Of a stretch of DNA of 64,000 bases, positions 30,429-38,962 are shown one piece after another. The position numbers and the translations under genes are program-made. The notes under the pieces were generated by a model. That model was not told the DNA's origin, searched no databases, and saw nothing but the letters and a program-made list of their open reading frames with translations. The number at the start of each line of letters is the position of its first letter. The stretch's first letter is position 1. Source of the stretch: Micromonospora inositola (GTDB lineage Bacteria; Actinomycetota; Actinomycetes; Mycobacteriales; Micromonosporaceae); contig NZ_LT607754.1 of the NCBI RefSeq assembly GCF_900090285.1, forward strand, positions 1,550,001-1,614,000. Direction: 5' to 3'.

Positions 30429-31013
30429 TCAGTCGATGGGCAGCGCCCGGTACTGCACGGCGACGGTGCGGGCGCCCTCCGGTGGGTCCGCCACCCGGAG
30501 GCGCCGTCGGTAGGGCGCCGTCAGCTCCTGGATCGACTCGTTGAGCCCGGCGAGTTCCTCGGCGGTGAGCAGCAGCAGCGTGTCGCTGAACCAGGCCGCC
30601 TGGTACCACTCGACCGGCTCGTCCGGGGCCCGGCGGATCCAGTCCCGGGTGCGCTGGCTGTCCCGGGCCAGGTGGGCCTCCACCAGGGCCAGCTCCGCCG
30701 CGCGCGCCTCCGAGTCGGCGGCCGGCCCGGACTCCACGTAGTACGACGGGCTGAACGCCCGCCACACCCGCTCCCGGGCGTCGCCCCGGCTCGGGGCCTC
30801 CTCGATCAACCCGAACTTCGCCAGCGCCCGCAGGTGGTAACTGGTCGCGCTCGGCGAGAGTCCGGCGATCTCCGCGCACTCGGTGGCGGTCGCACCACCC
30901 TCCAACGAGCCGAGGTGTTCCATGATCGCGAGCCGGGCCGGGTGGGCCAGCGCCCGCATCACCTCCGGATCGCTGATCGTCACTCGGCGCTGCTCGGGAC
31001 GGGAGTCGGTCAT
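30429..31013 (-). CDS. ArsR-type winged-helix transcriptional regulator
   Basis: A 194-residue regulator. Residues 13-80 form a winged helix (DPEVMRALAHPARLAIMEHL, TATECAEIAGLSPSATSYHL, RALAKFGLIEEAPSRGDARE). The C-terminal 110 residues are a helical region with LIEEAPS...YQAAWFSDTLLLLTAEELAG, common in HTH_20-type actinobacterial regulators of MFS exporters. No cysteine metal-binding motif, so metal sensing is unlikely. Start: ATG at 31013. A second ATG three codons upstream is possible. Probably controls the MFS gene downstream through the 30368-30419 repeat. Confidence 0.87.
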   Translation of the reverse strand: MTDSRPEQRRVTISDPEVMRALAHPARLAIMEHLGSLEGGATATECAEIAGLSPSATSYHLRALAKFGLIEEAPSRGDARERVWRAFSPSYYVESGPAADSEARAAELALVEAHLARDSQRTRDWIRRAPDEPVEWYQAAWFSDTLLLLTAEELAGLNESIQELTAPYRRRLRVADPPEGARTVAVQYRALPID

Positions 31014-31294
31014 GCCCCCCATGATCCCGCGCGCACGCCGGACCCGCCCTCGGCGGCACGGACGGCCCGGGGCCGCGCTTGGTAGTGCCCAGACGACAAA
31101 CCAGGCCGGCGCGCCGTCCGGCTGCCGGCCCGCCGGGAAATGCGTGGCTGGCGGCGATGACACGGCGTAAGGTTGACCGCCGCGCGCGAGGCCGCGCGCC
31201 ACCTCGCCACCGGGCACAGCCGGCACCGCATCTGACGGAGCGCCGGGCGGCCCAGGTCAACCGATCACACGAACGCACCGGAAGGTCGCCTCGG

Positions 31295-33448
31295 ATGACC
31301 CTTGCCGCAGAACCCCACCGCGCCAGCCGGCCCGCCCGACCCGACACCCCACCCGGCGACGACCTGGACACCCGGCTCGCCGCCGAACGCACCCACCTGG
31401 ACACCTCCCGGGCGGCGCTGCGCCGGATGCGGGAACGCGCCGAAGCCCTCTTCGCCGGCGGCGAGCAGGTCGCCGGCGACCCGTACGCGGCGGAGATGCT
31501 GGGCCGCACCCTCGCCCGGCGGGTCGCCGAACTCGCCGACGACCCGACCACCCCGCTCTTCTTCGGCCGGCTCGACTTCGGCGAGACCGACCCCGACCAC
31601 GCCGGGCGGGAGTACCACGTCGGGCGGCGGCACGTCACCGACGAGGCGGGCGAGCCGCTGGTGCTGGACTGGCGGGCCCCGGTCTCCCGCTCGTTCTACC
31701 GGGCCAGCGCCCGGGACCCGCAGGGCGTCGCGGTACGGCGGCGCTTCGGCTTCAGCAGCGGCCTGCTCACCAGCTTCGAGGACGAGCACCTGGATCGGGG
31801 CGAGGAGCTGGGCACGGCCAGCCGGATCCTCACCGCCGAGATCGAGCGCCCCCGCGTCGGGCCGATGCGGGACATCGTCGCCACCATCCAGCCCGAACAG
31901 GACGAGCTGGTCCGCGCCGACCTGGCCGACTCGATCTGCGTCCAGGGGGCGCCGGGCACGGGTAAGACCGCCGTCGGACTGCACCGGGCCGCGTACCTGC
32001 TCTACCTGCACCGGGAGCGGCTGCGCCGCTCCGGGGTGCTGATCGTCGGGCCGAACCGGGCCTTCCTGTCGTACATCGCGGCGGTGCTGCCGGCACTCGG
32101 CGAGGTCGAGGTCGCGCAGGCGACGGTGGAGGACCTGATCGCCCCGGCGCCGGTGCGGGCCGTCGACGACCCGGCCGTCGCGGCCCTCAAGCACGACGTC
32201 CGGATGGCCGAGGTGCTGCGCCGCGCGGTCGATGCGCACATCGGTACGCCGACTGAGCCGATCATGGTCTCGGACGGCTCGTTCCGCTGGCGGATCGGCC
32301 TCGACCCGCTGCACCGGGTGGTCGAGGAGACCCGCCGGGAGGGGTTACCGTACGCCACCGGCCGGGACCGCGTCCGGGCCCGGGTGGTGGGACTGCTGCA
32401 ACGCCAGTCCGAGGCGCGCCGCGCCGAGTCGCCCAGCGACGCCTGGCTGCGCCGGATGGCCAAGGCCAGGCCGGTCACCGCCTTCCTCGACGCGGTCTGG
32501 CCGGCGCTCACCCCGGAAGGGCTCGTGCACACGCTGCTCGGCGACCCGGCGGCGCTCGCCGCAGCAGCCGACGGGCTGCTCACCGCCGAGGAGCAGGCGC
32601 TGCTGCTCGGCCCGGCAGCTACCACGACGGCGACGGACGACACCGCGGCGACCGGACGGCGCGGCGACCGGACCGCGACCGGGACGAAGCTCGGGCGCAC
32701 CCCGAAGGCCACGAAATGGACCGCCGCCGACGCGGTGCTGATCGACGAGGCGGCCGGGCTGATCGAGCGACCGGCCGGCTTCGGCCACGTGGTGGTCGAC
32801 GAGGCGCAGGACCTCTCCCCGATGCAGTGCCGGGCCATCGCCCGGCGCAGCGAGCACGGCTCGATCACCCTCCTCGGCGACCTGGCCCAGGGCACCGCGC
32901 CGTGGGCCGCCACGGACTGGCGGGAGTCCCTGGCCCACCTCGGCAAGCCGGACGCGGTCGTGGTGCCGCTGAGCGTCGGTTTCCGGGTGCCGGCCGCGGT
33001 GGTCGCGTTCGCCAACCGGCTGCTGCCGGCGCTCGCGGTCGACGTACCGCCGGCCGAGTCGCTGCGCCGCGACGGCGCGCTGGATGTGCGTACCGTGGCC
33101 GACCTGACCGTGGCGACGGTGGCCGAGGTGCGGGCGGCGCTCGCGCACGACGGCTCGGTCGGCGTGATCGCCGCCGACGACGCGGTGGACCGGCTCCGCG
33201 CGGCGCTCGCCGACGCGGGCGTCGAGACCGCGAGCGCCGACGACGTGGCGACCGCGGCGCGCGTCACCGTGGTGCCCGCGACCCTGGTCAAGGGCCTGGA
33301 GTACGACCACGTCGTGGTCGTCGAGCCGGCCGCGATCGTCGCGGCGGAACCGCGCGGGCTGCACCGCCTCTACGTGGTGCTGACCCGGGCGGTCTCCCGG
33401 CTGTCGGTGCTGCACACCGCGCCGCTGCCCGGCCCGTTGGCCGGCTGA
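31295..33448 (+). CDS. HelD-type RNA-polymerase-associated superfamily 1 helicase
   Basis: A 717-residue UvrD/Rep-like ATPase of the HelD family. The N-terminal helical hairpin region (RLAAERTHLDTSRAALRRMR) is followed by RLDFGETDPDHAGREYHVGR, a typical HelD segment. Walker A is GAPGTGKT (218-225) and the DExx box is VVDEAQDLSP (about 503-512). Motif VI region: LYVVLTRAVSRLSVLHTAP. HelD proteins remove RNA polymerase from stalled complexes, and the HelR branch protects it from rifamycins. The start at 31295 has GGAAGG 9 nt upstream. The 281 nt before it lie between divergent genes and hold no recognisable rifamycin-associated palindrome. Confidence 0.88.
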   Translation: MTLAAEPHRASRPARPDTPPGDDLDTRLAAERTHLDTSRAALRRMRERAEALFAGGEQVAGDPYAAEMLGRTLARRVAELADDPTTPLFFGRLDFGETDPDHAGREYHVGRRHVTDEAGEPLVLDWRAPVSRSFYRASARDPQGVAVRRRFGFSSGLLTSFEDEHLDRGEELGTASRILTAEIERPRVGPMRDIVATIQPEQDELVRADLADSICVQGAPGTGKTAVGLHRAAYLLYLHRERLRRSGVLIVGPNRAFLSYIAAVLPALGEVEVAQATVEDLIAPAPVRAVDDPAVAALKHDVRMAEVLRRAVDAHIGTPTEPIMVSDGSFRWRIGLDPLHRVVEETRREGLPYATGRDRVRARVVGLLQRQSEARRAESPSDAWLRRMAKARPVTAFLDAVWPALTPEGLVHTLLGDPAALAAAADGLLTAEEQALLLGPAATTTATDDTAATGRRGDRTATGTKLGRTPKATKWTAADAVLIDEAAGLIERPAGFGHVVVDEAQDLSPMQCRAIARRSEHGSITLLGDLAQGTAPWAATDWRESLAHLGKPDAVVVPLSVGFRVPAAVVAFANRLLPALAVDVPPAESLRRDGALDVRTVADLTVATVAEVRAALAHDGSVGVIAADDAVDRLRAALADAGVETASADDVATAARVTVVPATLVKGLEYDHVVVVEPAAIVAAEPRGLHRLYVVLTRAVSRLSVLHTAPLPGPLAG

Positions 33449-33522
33449 GCGGCCGGGCGGGGTGGGCCGGGTACGGGCGCCGGCCGGTCTGTCCCGTTTT
33501 GCGGCAGCGGGCACACCGGGGC

Positions 33523-33549
33523 TTGACTTTGCGCTTTAAAGTACTTTGC
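33523..33549 (+). promoter_or_regulatory. promoter/operator directly before a leaderless-looking ATG
   Basis: The sequence directly before the ATG at 33550 has no ribosome-binding site. It shows a direct repeat actttgc at 33526-33532 and 33543-33549, an 8-bp palindrome ctttaaag between the copies, and TAAAGT (33537-33542), which fits a TANNNT minus-10 box for transcription beginning at the ATG itself. It probably serves as promoter and operator for the four-gene cassette. Confidence 0.45.
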
Positions 33550-34188
33550 ATGGAGCCCGACGACGACCCGCCCCCGATCGACGCCGCCACCGCGATGCGG
33601 CTCATCGACGCGCAGCGGGCGGCCACCGTGCAGAGCCTGGAACCCGACCCACGGCTGCACTACTGGCCCTGGGGAGTCGCCTGGCTGATCGGCTTCGGGC
33701 TGTTCTTCCTGCGCTTCTCCCCCGGCGGCCGGACCTTCCTGGCCATGCCGGAGTGGCTTCCCCTGACCGCGCTCTTCGTGCTGCTCGGCGCCGCGTCGGT
33801 GGTCTTCGCGGTGGGCAGCGCCCGCGCCTACCGGCAGGTCACCGGGGAGTCCGCCCGGCGCGGCAGCTGGTACGGCGCCGCCTGGGGGCTGGGCTTCCTG
33901 AGCCTGTTCACCGTCGCCGGCCGGGTTTCCGACAGCCTTCCGCACGACCTCGCCGGGCTGCTCTGGTCCGCGCTCGCCGTCGGGCTGACCGGCGCCCTGC
34001 ACATGGCCGGCGGCGCGATCTGGCTCGACCGCACCCTCTTCCGGCTCGGCCTCTGGCTCACCGCGATCAACATCGTGGGGGTGCTCGCCGGACCCGGCTG
34101 GCACGCCCTCGTGATCGCCCTCGGAGGCGGCGGCGGGATGCTGCTCGCCGGCGAGCTCAGCCGGCTGCGCCGGCGGGACCACCCGTGA
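33550..34188 (+). CDS. integral membrane protein of the wHTH/ABC cassette
   Basis: A 212-residue protein with an acidic, soluble N-terminus (EPDDDPPPIDAATAMRLIDA) followed by five or six membrane helices (from WGVAWLIGFGLFFL to HALVIALGGGGGMLLAGEL). No transporter motif. Similar proteins accompany small winged-helix regulators and ABC ATPases in actinobacteria; the function is not known to me. The ATG lies directly on a promoter-like element and probably starts a leaderless mRNA. The stop overlaps the next start. Confidence 0.78.
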   Translation: MEPDDDPPPIDAATAMRLIDAQRAATVQSLEPDPRLHYWPWGVAWLIGFGLFFLRFSPGGRTFLAMPEWLPLTALFVLLGAASVVFAVGSARAYRQVTGESARRGSWYGAAWGLGFLSLFTVAGRVSDSLPHDLAGLLWSALAVGLTGALHMAGGAIWLDRTLFRLGLWLTAINIVGVLAGPGWHALVIALGGGGGMLLAGELSRLRRRDHP

Positions 34189-34496
34189 CCGAGCTCGACC
34201 CGGTCATCCACGCCCAGGCCCGCCTGCGGGTCGTCGCCGCGCTGTCCACCCTGGGCGCGGGTGACCGCATCACCTTTCCCCGCCTGCAGGAGCTACTCGG
34301 CATGACCGCCGGCAACCTCTCCGTCCACCTGCGCAAGTTGGAGGACGCCGGCTACGTCGAGATCGACAAGACCCACCGCGGACGCACCCCGACCACACTG
34401 GTCCGCCTCAGCTCGCGCGGTCGCCTGGCGTTCGAGGAGTACACCGAGAACATCCGCGCGCTGCTCCACCCCGCCGACAGCAAGGAGACGTCATGA
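34185..34496 (+). CDS. winged-helix transcriptional regulator (MarR/ArsR-like, DNA-binding domain only)
   Basis: A 103-residue single-domain wHTH protein: ARLRVVAALSTLGAGDRITF, LQELLGMTAGNLSVHLRKLE (recognition helix), DAGYVEIDKTHRGRTPTTLV (wing). The start is a GTG at 34185 overlapping the previous stop, and its own stop overlaps the ABC ATPase start. Likely the local autoregulator of this cassette. Confidence 0.88.
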   Translation: MTELDPVIHAQARLRVVAALSTLGAGDRITFPRLQELLGMTAGNLSVHLRKLEDAGYVEIDKTHRGRTPTTLVRLSSRGRLAFEEYTENIRALLHPADSKETS

Positions 34497-35389
34497 TCCT
34501 CGCCCGTGCCGAACAGGTCAGCCGGCGGTACGGCGACGTGCTCGCCCTGGACCGGGTCGACCTGGAGGTCCACCCCGGAGAGCTGGTCGGCCTGCTCGGC
34601 CCGAACGGTGCCGGCAAGAGCACCCTGATCAACCTGTTGGTCGGGCTGCGCCGACCCACCGCCGGCCGGGTGGAGCTCCTCGGCGGCGACCCGCGCGACC
34701 CGGCGACCCGCCGGCAGCTCGGGGTCACCCCTCAGGAGACCGGCCTGCCCGGCACGCTCCGGGTCGGCGAGGTCGTCGACTTCGTCTCCGCGCACTTCCC
34801 CGATCCGGTGCCCCGCAGCGAGCTGCTCGACCGGTTCGGCCTAACCGATCTGGTACGGCGGCAGACCGGCGGCCTCTCCGGCGGCCAACGGCGCCGGCTC
34901 GCGGTCGCCCTCGCCTTCGTCGGCCGGCCCCGGCTGGTGGTCCTCGACGAGCCGACCACCGGGCTGGACGTCGAAGCGCGCCGCACCCTGTGGGAGGCGA
35001 TCCGGTCCTTCCACGCCGACGGCGGCACCGTCCTGCTGAGCAGCCACTACCTGGAGGAGGTGGAGGCGCTGGCCCAGCGGGTCGTGGTGATCGGCCGGGG
35101 CCGGGTGCTCGCCGACGACACGGTCGACGCGGTCCGGAGCTTCGTCGGGGTCCGCCGGGTCAGCCTGCTCGCCGACGACCTGCCTCCACTTCCGGGCGTG
35201 GTGGCCACCGAACACGTCGAAGGACGTACGCACCTGCTCACCACCGACGCCGACCAGCTGATCCGCGACCTGGTCACCGCCGGGGTGGCGTTCCGCGAGC
35301 TGGAGGTGCGCCCCACCTCGCTGGAGGAGGCGTTCCTCGCCATCACCGCGGCCGTCGAGCCGGCCACCGCCCAGCCCACCACCGTCTGA
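34493..35389 (+). CDS. ABC transporter ATP-binding protein
   Basis: A 298-residue DrrA/CcmA-type ATPase: Walker A GPNGAGKST (36-44), signature LSGGQRRRLAVALAF, Walker B LVVLDEPTTGLD, then the H-loop HYLEEVEALAQRVVV. The C-terminal 80 residues form the regulatory domain common in multidrug and antibiotic export ATPases, ending in RPTSLEEAFL. It works with the permease that begins 10 nt downstream. Confidence 0.94.
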   Translation: MILARAEQVSRRYGDVLALDRVDLEVHPGELVGLLGPNGAGKSTLINLLVGLRRPTAGRVELLGGDPRDPATRRQLGVTPQETGLPGTLRVGEVVDFVSAHFPDPVPRSELLDRFGLTDLVRRQTGGLSGGQRRRLAVALAFVGRPRLVVLDEPTTGLDVEARRTLWEAIRSFHADGGTVLLSSHYLEEVEALAQRVVVIGRGRVLADDTVDAVRSFVGVRRVSLLADDLPPLPGVVATEHVEGRTHLLTTDADQLIRDLVTAGVAFRELEVRPTSLEEAFLAITAAVEPATAQPTTV

Positions 35390-35399
35390 GGAGCCAGCC

Positions 35400-36137
35400 A
35401 TGCCGCTCTCCCTGGTCCACGCCCGGTACCAGCTGTTGACCATCCTCCGGATTCCGGTGGCCGTGGTGGGCAGCGCGTTCTTCCCCGCCGCCGCGATGCT
35501 CTTCTTCGTGGTGCCGTTTGCCGGTGACGATGCGGCCGGCGCCACCTACGCGACCGGCGCCATGATCACCTTCGCGGTGATGAGCGCCAACATCTTCCAG
35601 TACGGCATCGGCGTCGCCGAGGACCGCGATCAGCCCTGGAACCCGTACACCCGGACCCTGCCGGCCGGACCGGCCCCGCGCCTGGCCGGCCGGATCCTGG
35701 CCGGCCTGGTGCTGACGTACCTGTCGATGCTGCCGGTGGTGGTCATCGCCGCGGTGGCCACCGCGGCCCGGGTCACCCCGGTGCAGTTCCTGCTCGGCGC
35801 GGCCACGGTCGCGGTGATCTCGGTGCCGTTCACCCTGCTGGGGATGGCCGTCGGCTACTCGCTGCCGAGCAAGGCGGCGATCGTGGTCGCCCAGATCATC
35901 TTCTTCCCGCTCGCCTTCGGCGGCGGGCTGCTCTCCGGCCCGGCCGACGCACCCGGCTTCATCCGAGCGATCGCCCCCTACTTGCCGACCCGGGGCGCCG
36001 TGGAGCTGATGTGGGCGGCGACCACCGACTGGCGAGTCAACCGGGTCTCAGCGGTGATGCTCGGCGTCTGGATCGTCGTGCTCGCGGCGGTCGCCGGGTG
36101 GGCGTACCGACGGGACGAGGGCCGCCGCTTCACCTGA
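35400..36137 (+). CDS. ABC-2 type transporter permease
   Basis: A 245-residue permease with six predicted helices, including the ABC-2 feature VAQIIFFPLAFGGGLLSGPA. Start: ATG at 35400 with a GAGG site shortly upstream. With the preceding ATPase it forms an exporter; the substrate is unknown. A weak 7-bp hairpin (36152-36168) follows the stop and may end the transcript. Confidence 0.92.
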   Translation: MPLSLVHARYQLLTILRIPVAVVGSAFFPAAAMLFFVVPFAGDDAAGATYATGAMITFAVMSANIFQYGIGVAEDRDQPWNPYTRTLPAGPAPRLAGRILAGLVLTYLSMLPVVVIAAVATAARVTPVQFLLGAATVAVISVPFTLLGMAVGYSLPSKAAIVVAQIIFFPLAFGGGLLSGPADAPGFIRAIAPYLPTRGAVELMWAATTDWRVNRVSAVMLGVWIVVLAAVAGWAYRRDEGRRFT

Positions 36138-36232
36138 CGTTTTGTCCGGAACCGGCCCAGCGGGCCGGAGGACGGTGCCACGATTCCGGCAGGGCGTACC
36201 GTCGGGGCACGCCCCTGCCGAGAGGGGTCAGC

Positions 36233-36991
36233 GTGAGCACCGTCGAGCCGGGCACGCCCTGCTGGGCCGACCTGGCCACCCCGGACCTGGCGGACGCGAA
36301 GCGGTTCTACCCGCAGTTGTTCGGCTGGACCGGCCGGGTCGCTCCGGAGCCGGAGGCGGGTGGGTACACCGTCTTCCTCAAGGACGGCAGGTCGGTCGCC
36401 GGCGCCGGCCCGCCGGCCACCCCGGACCAGGTGCCGATCTGGTCGACGTACGTGGCGACCGACGACGCCGACCTGGTCGCCACCCGGGTGGAGGCGGCCG
36501 GCGGGCAGGTCGTGGTCACCCCGTTCGACGTCCTCGGCCAGGGCCGGATGGCGGTCCTCGCCGACCGGGCCGGCGCGGTGTTCAGCGTCTGGCAGCCGAT
36601 GGCGATGCCCGGCGCGGAGCTGTTCAACGTTCCGGGCGCGATGTGCTGGAACGAACTGGTCACCCCCGATCCGGAGGGGGCGAAGGAGTTCTACGCGCTG
36701 GTCTTCGGCTGGCAGCCGGAGGACCAGCCGGTGGGCCCGATCACCTACACCGGCTGGCGCTGCGGGGCGCGGGTGGTGGCCGGGATGATGCCGCCGCTGC
36801 AGGAACTGCCGGCCGACCTGCCGGCGTACTGGTCGGTCTACTTCGCGGTCGAGGACGCCGACGCCACCGCCGCCCACGCCGCCGAGCTCGGCGGCACCAT
36901 CCTGGTCCCGCCCCACGACATCCCCGCGGGCCGGGTGGCCGCCCTCCGCGACCCCCAGGGCGCCCTCTTCTCCGTCACCACCCTCCGCTGA
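36233..36991 (+). CDS. VOC superfamily protein with two glyoxalase-like domains
   Basis: A 252-residue protein with two tandem vicinal-oxygen-chelate domains. The N half starts GTPCWADLATPDLADAKRFY and the C half GAMCWNELVTPDPEGAKEFY, the repeated W(A/N)(D/E)L start of the GloA-like/27-kDa antigen (CFP30B) group. Metal ligands are not fully obvious, so catalysis is uncertain. The GTG at 36233 follows a GAGAGGGG site. Monocistronic and convergent with the btuD-type gene. Confidence 0.88.
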   Translation: MSTVEPGTPCWADLATPDLADAKRFYPQLFGWTGRVAPEPEAGGYTVFLKDGRSVAGAGPPATPDQVPIWSTYVATDDADLVATRVEAAGGQVVVTPFDVLGQGRMAVLADRAGAVFSVWQPMAMPGAELFNVPGAMCWNELVTPDPEGAKEFYALVFGWQPEDQPVGPITYTGWRCGARVVAGMMPPLQELPADLPAYWSVYFAVEDADATAAHAAELGGTILVPPHDIPAGRVAALRDPQGALFSVTTLR

Positions 36992-37012
36992 CCCTTCCCC
37001 CGCACCTCTTGG

Positions 37013-37822
37013 TCAGCGGGGGCGGACGGGGACCACGAGGGGGCCGTGGTCGCCGGGGATGACGCGGACGTGGGCGCGGTAGTGCTTCGCCAGCAGGGGT
37101 TCGGTGAGGACCTCGTGGGGTGGGCCCGAGGCGGCGACCCGGCCGTCGGCGAGCAGGACCATCCGGTCGGCGTACTCGCCGGCGACGGAGAGGTCGTGCA
37201 TGGTGGCCAGCACGGTCAGCCCGTGCTCCCGGCGGAGCTGGTCCACCAGCTCCAGCACCTCCTGCTGGTGGCCGATGTCCAGCGCGCTGGTCGGCTCGTC
37301 CAGCAGCAGCAGGGTGGCGCCCTGGGCGAGCGCCCGGGCCAGGAAGACCCGCTGCCGCTCGCCGCCGGAGAGGGTGGCCAGCTCCCGGTGCCCGAACGCG
37401 CCGAGATCCAGCCGGTCCAGCACCTCGTGCACGGCGACCAGGTCGGCGGCGGACTCCCGCCCCAGCGGCGGGATGTACGGGGTCCGGCCGAGCAGCACGT
37501 AGTCGAGCACCGACATGCCGGCCGGCACCACCGGGGACTGGGCGACGGTGGCCACCTCCCGGGCCCGGTCGCGGCGGCGCAGCGCCTGGATCGGCGTACC
37601 GAAGAGGGCGACCGCGCCCGGCGCGGGCAGCAGGCCGCCGACGGCGCGCAGCAGGGTCGACTTGCCGGCGCCGTTCGGGCCGATCACGGTGACCCACTCG
37701 CCGGCCGCGACGTTCAGGTCGACGCCGGCCAGGATGGGCGCGCCACCGAGGCGGACGTGCAGGTCGCGCACCTCGACCGCGGGCACGCTCACCGGACCAC
37801 CGCCGGCCGCGAACGCGCTCAT
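37013..37822 (-). CDS. btuD: ABC transporter ATP-binding protein, cobalamin/siderophore type
   Basis: A 269-residue FecE/BtuD-family ATPase: Walker A GPNGAGKST (48-56), signature LSGGERQRVFLARALAQG, Walker B LLLLDEPTSALD. Because the operon's leader is a cobalamin riboswitch, the substrate is most probably a corrinoid. The family alone could not separate B12 from ferric siderophores. The ATG at 37822 overlaps the permease stop. Confidence 0.88.
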   Translation of the reverse strand: MSAFAAGGGPVSVPAVEVRDLHVRLGGAPILAGVDLNVAAGEWVTVIGPNGAGKSTLLRAVGGLLPAPGAVALFGTPIQALRRRDRAREVATVAQSPVVPAGMSVLDYVLLGRTPYIPPLGRESAADLVAVHEVLDRLDLGAFGHRELATLSGGERQRVFLARALAQGATLLLLDEPTSALDIGHQQEVLELVDQLRREHGLTVLATMHDLSVAGEYADRMVLLADGRVAASGPPHEVLTEPLLAKHYRAHVRVIPGDHGPLVVPVRPR

Positions 37823-38955
37823 GTGAGCACCCGGCGGGCGGTACGCAGAACCAGCACGAAGAACGGGCCACCGAGCAGGGCGGTGACCACCCCGATCGGG
37901 ATCTCGGCGGGGGCGGCGGCGGTCCGGGCGACCACGTCGGTCAGCGCCAGGAACGCGCCGCCGAAGAGCATCGACAGCGGCAGGATCACCCGGTAGCTGG
38001 ACCCGGCGAGCAGCCGTACGGTGTGCGGCACGATGATGCCGACGAAGCCGATCAGACCGGAGGCGGAGACTGCGGCGGCCGTGCCGAGCGAGGCGGCGGC
38101 GATCAGCAGGTAGCGGGAGCGCTGCGGGTGCAGGCCGAGGCTGGCCGCCTCGTCGTCGCCGACGGAGAGGACGTCGAGTTCCCGCCGGTGCAGCAGCACC
38201 ACCACGGCGGTCAGCACGAAGTACGGCAGGACCAGCCGGACGTCGTGCCACCCGGCGGTGGCCAGCCGGCCGAGCAGCCAGGAGTAGACCTGCTGGATGT
38301 TGTCCGAGTGCCGTTGCAGCAGGTACGTCTGCCCGGCGGCGAGGAACGCCGAGACCGCCACCCCGGCCAGGATCAGCGTGGCGGGTGACCGGTTCCGCCC
38401 GCCGGCCGCGCCGAGCAGGTACGTCATGGCGACCGCTCCGAGCGAGCCGACGAACGCCGCGACGGGGATGGTGACCGGCATCCCGGTCAGCGCTCCGCCC
38501 GCCCCGGCGCCCAGCGCGATGACGGCGGTCACCGCGAGCCCGGCGCCGGCCGCCACGCCGAGCAGGTACGGGTCGGCCAGCGGGTTGCGGAACACGCCCT
38601 GGTAGCAGCCGCCGGCGAGGGCGAGCAGCCCACCGACGAGCAGGCCGAGCACCACCCGGGGCAGCCGCAGCTCGGTGACGATGGCGATCTCGCGTTCGGT
38701 GAGCCCGCTGTCCAGGTGCACGCCAGGCAGCAGGTTGAGCAGTTCGGCGGCGACGCTGCCGGGCGGCAGGCTGACCGGCCCGAGGGAAACCCCGGCGACC
38801 AGGGCCACGAGGACGGCGACGACTCCGGCGGCCAGCCAGCGCTTGCGCAGTCCGGCCGGCCGGACCGTCGCACCCGGTCCGGCCGGGGACACGCCGGTCG
38901 GCCGGGACGCGCGCGGCGTCCCGGCCGGCCGGGGTTCGGTGGGTCGCACGGTCAC
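37819..38955 (-). CDS. btuC: FecCD/BtuC-family ABC permease
   Basis: A 378-residue permease of about ten helices. Family landmarks are LRLPRVVLGLLVGGLLALAG, GCYQGVFRNPLADPYLLGV and SGLIGFVGIIVPHTVRLLAG. A hydrophilic Pro/Arg N-terminus of about 50 residues precedes helix 1. The GTG at 38955 is chosen, 7 nt after the binding-protein stop. Couples BtuF-type binding protein to the BtuD-type ATPase. Confidence 0.88.
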   Translation of the reverse strand: MTVRPTEPRPAGTPRASRPTGVSPAGPGATVRPAGLRKRWLAAGVVAVLVALVAGVSLGPVSLPPGSVAAELLNLLPGVHLDSGLTEREIAIVTELRLPRVVLGLLVGGLLALAGGCYQGVFRNPLADPYLLGVAAGAGLAVTAVIALGAGAGGALTGMPVTIPVAAFVGSLGAVAMTYLLGAAGGRNRSPATLILAGVAVSAFLAAGQTYLLQRHSDNIQQVYSWLLGRLATAGWHDVRLVLPYFVLTAVVVLLHRRELDVLSVGDDEAASLGLHPQRSRYLLIAAASLGTAAAVSASGLIGFVGIIVPHTVRLLAGSSYRVILPLSMLFGGAFLALTDVVARTAAAPAEIPIGVVTALLGGPFFVLVLRTARRVLT

Positions 38956-38962
38956 CGACGGG

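Noticed and set aside
36997..37022. Hairpin cccccgc/gcggggg between the VOC and btuD genes
   Set aside because: Only 7 bp with a 12-nt loop and it overlaps the btuD stop codon; too weak to call a terminator.
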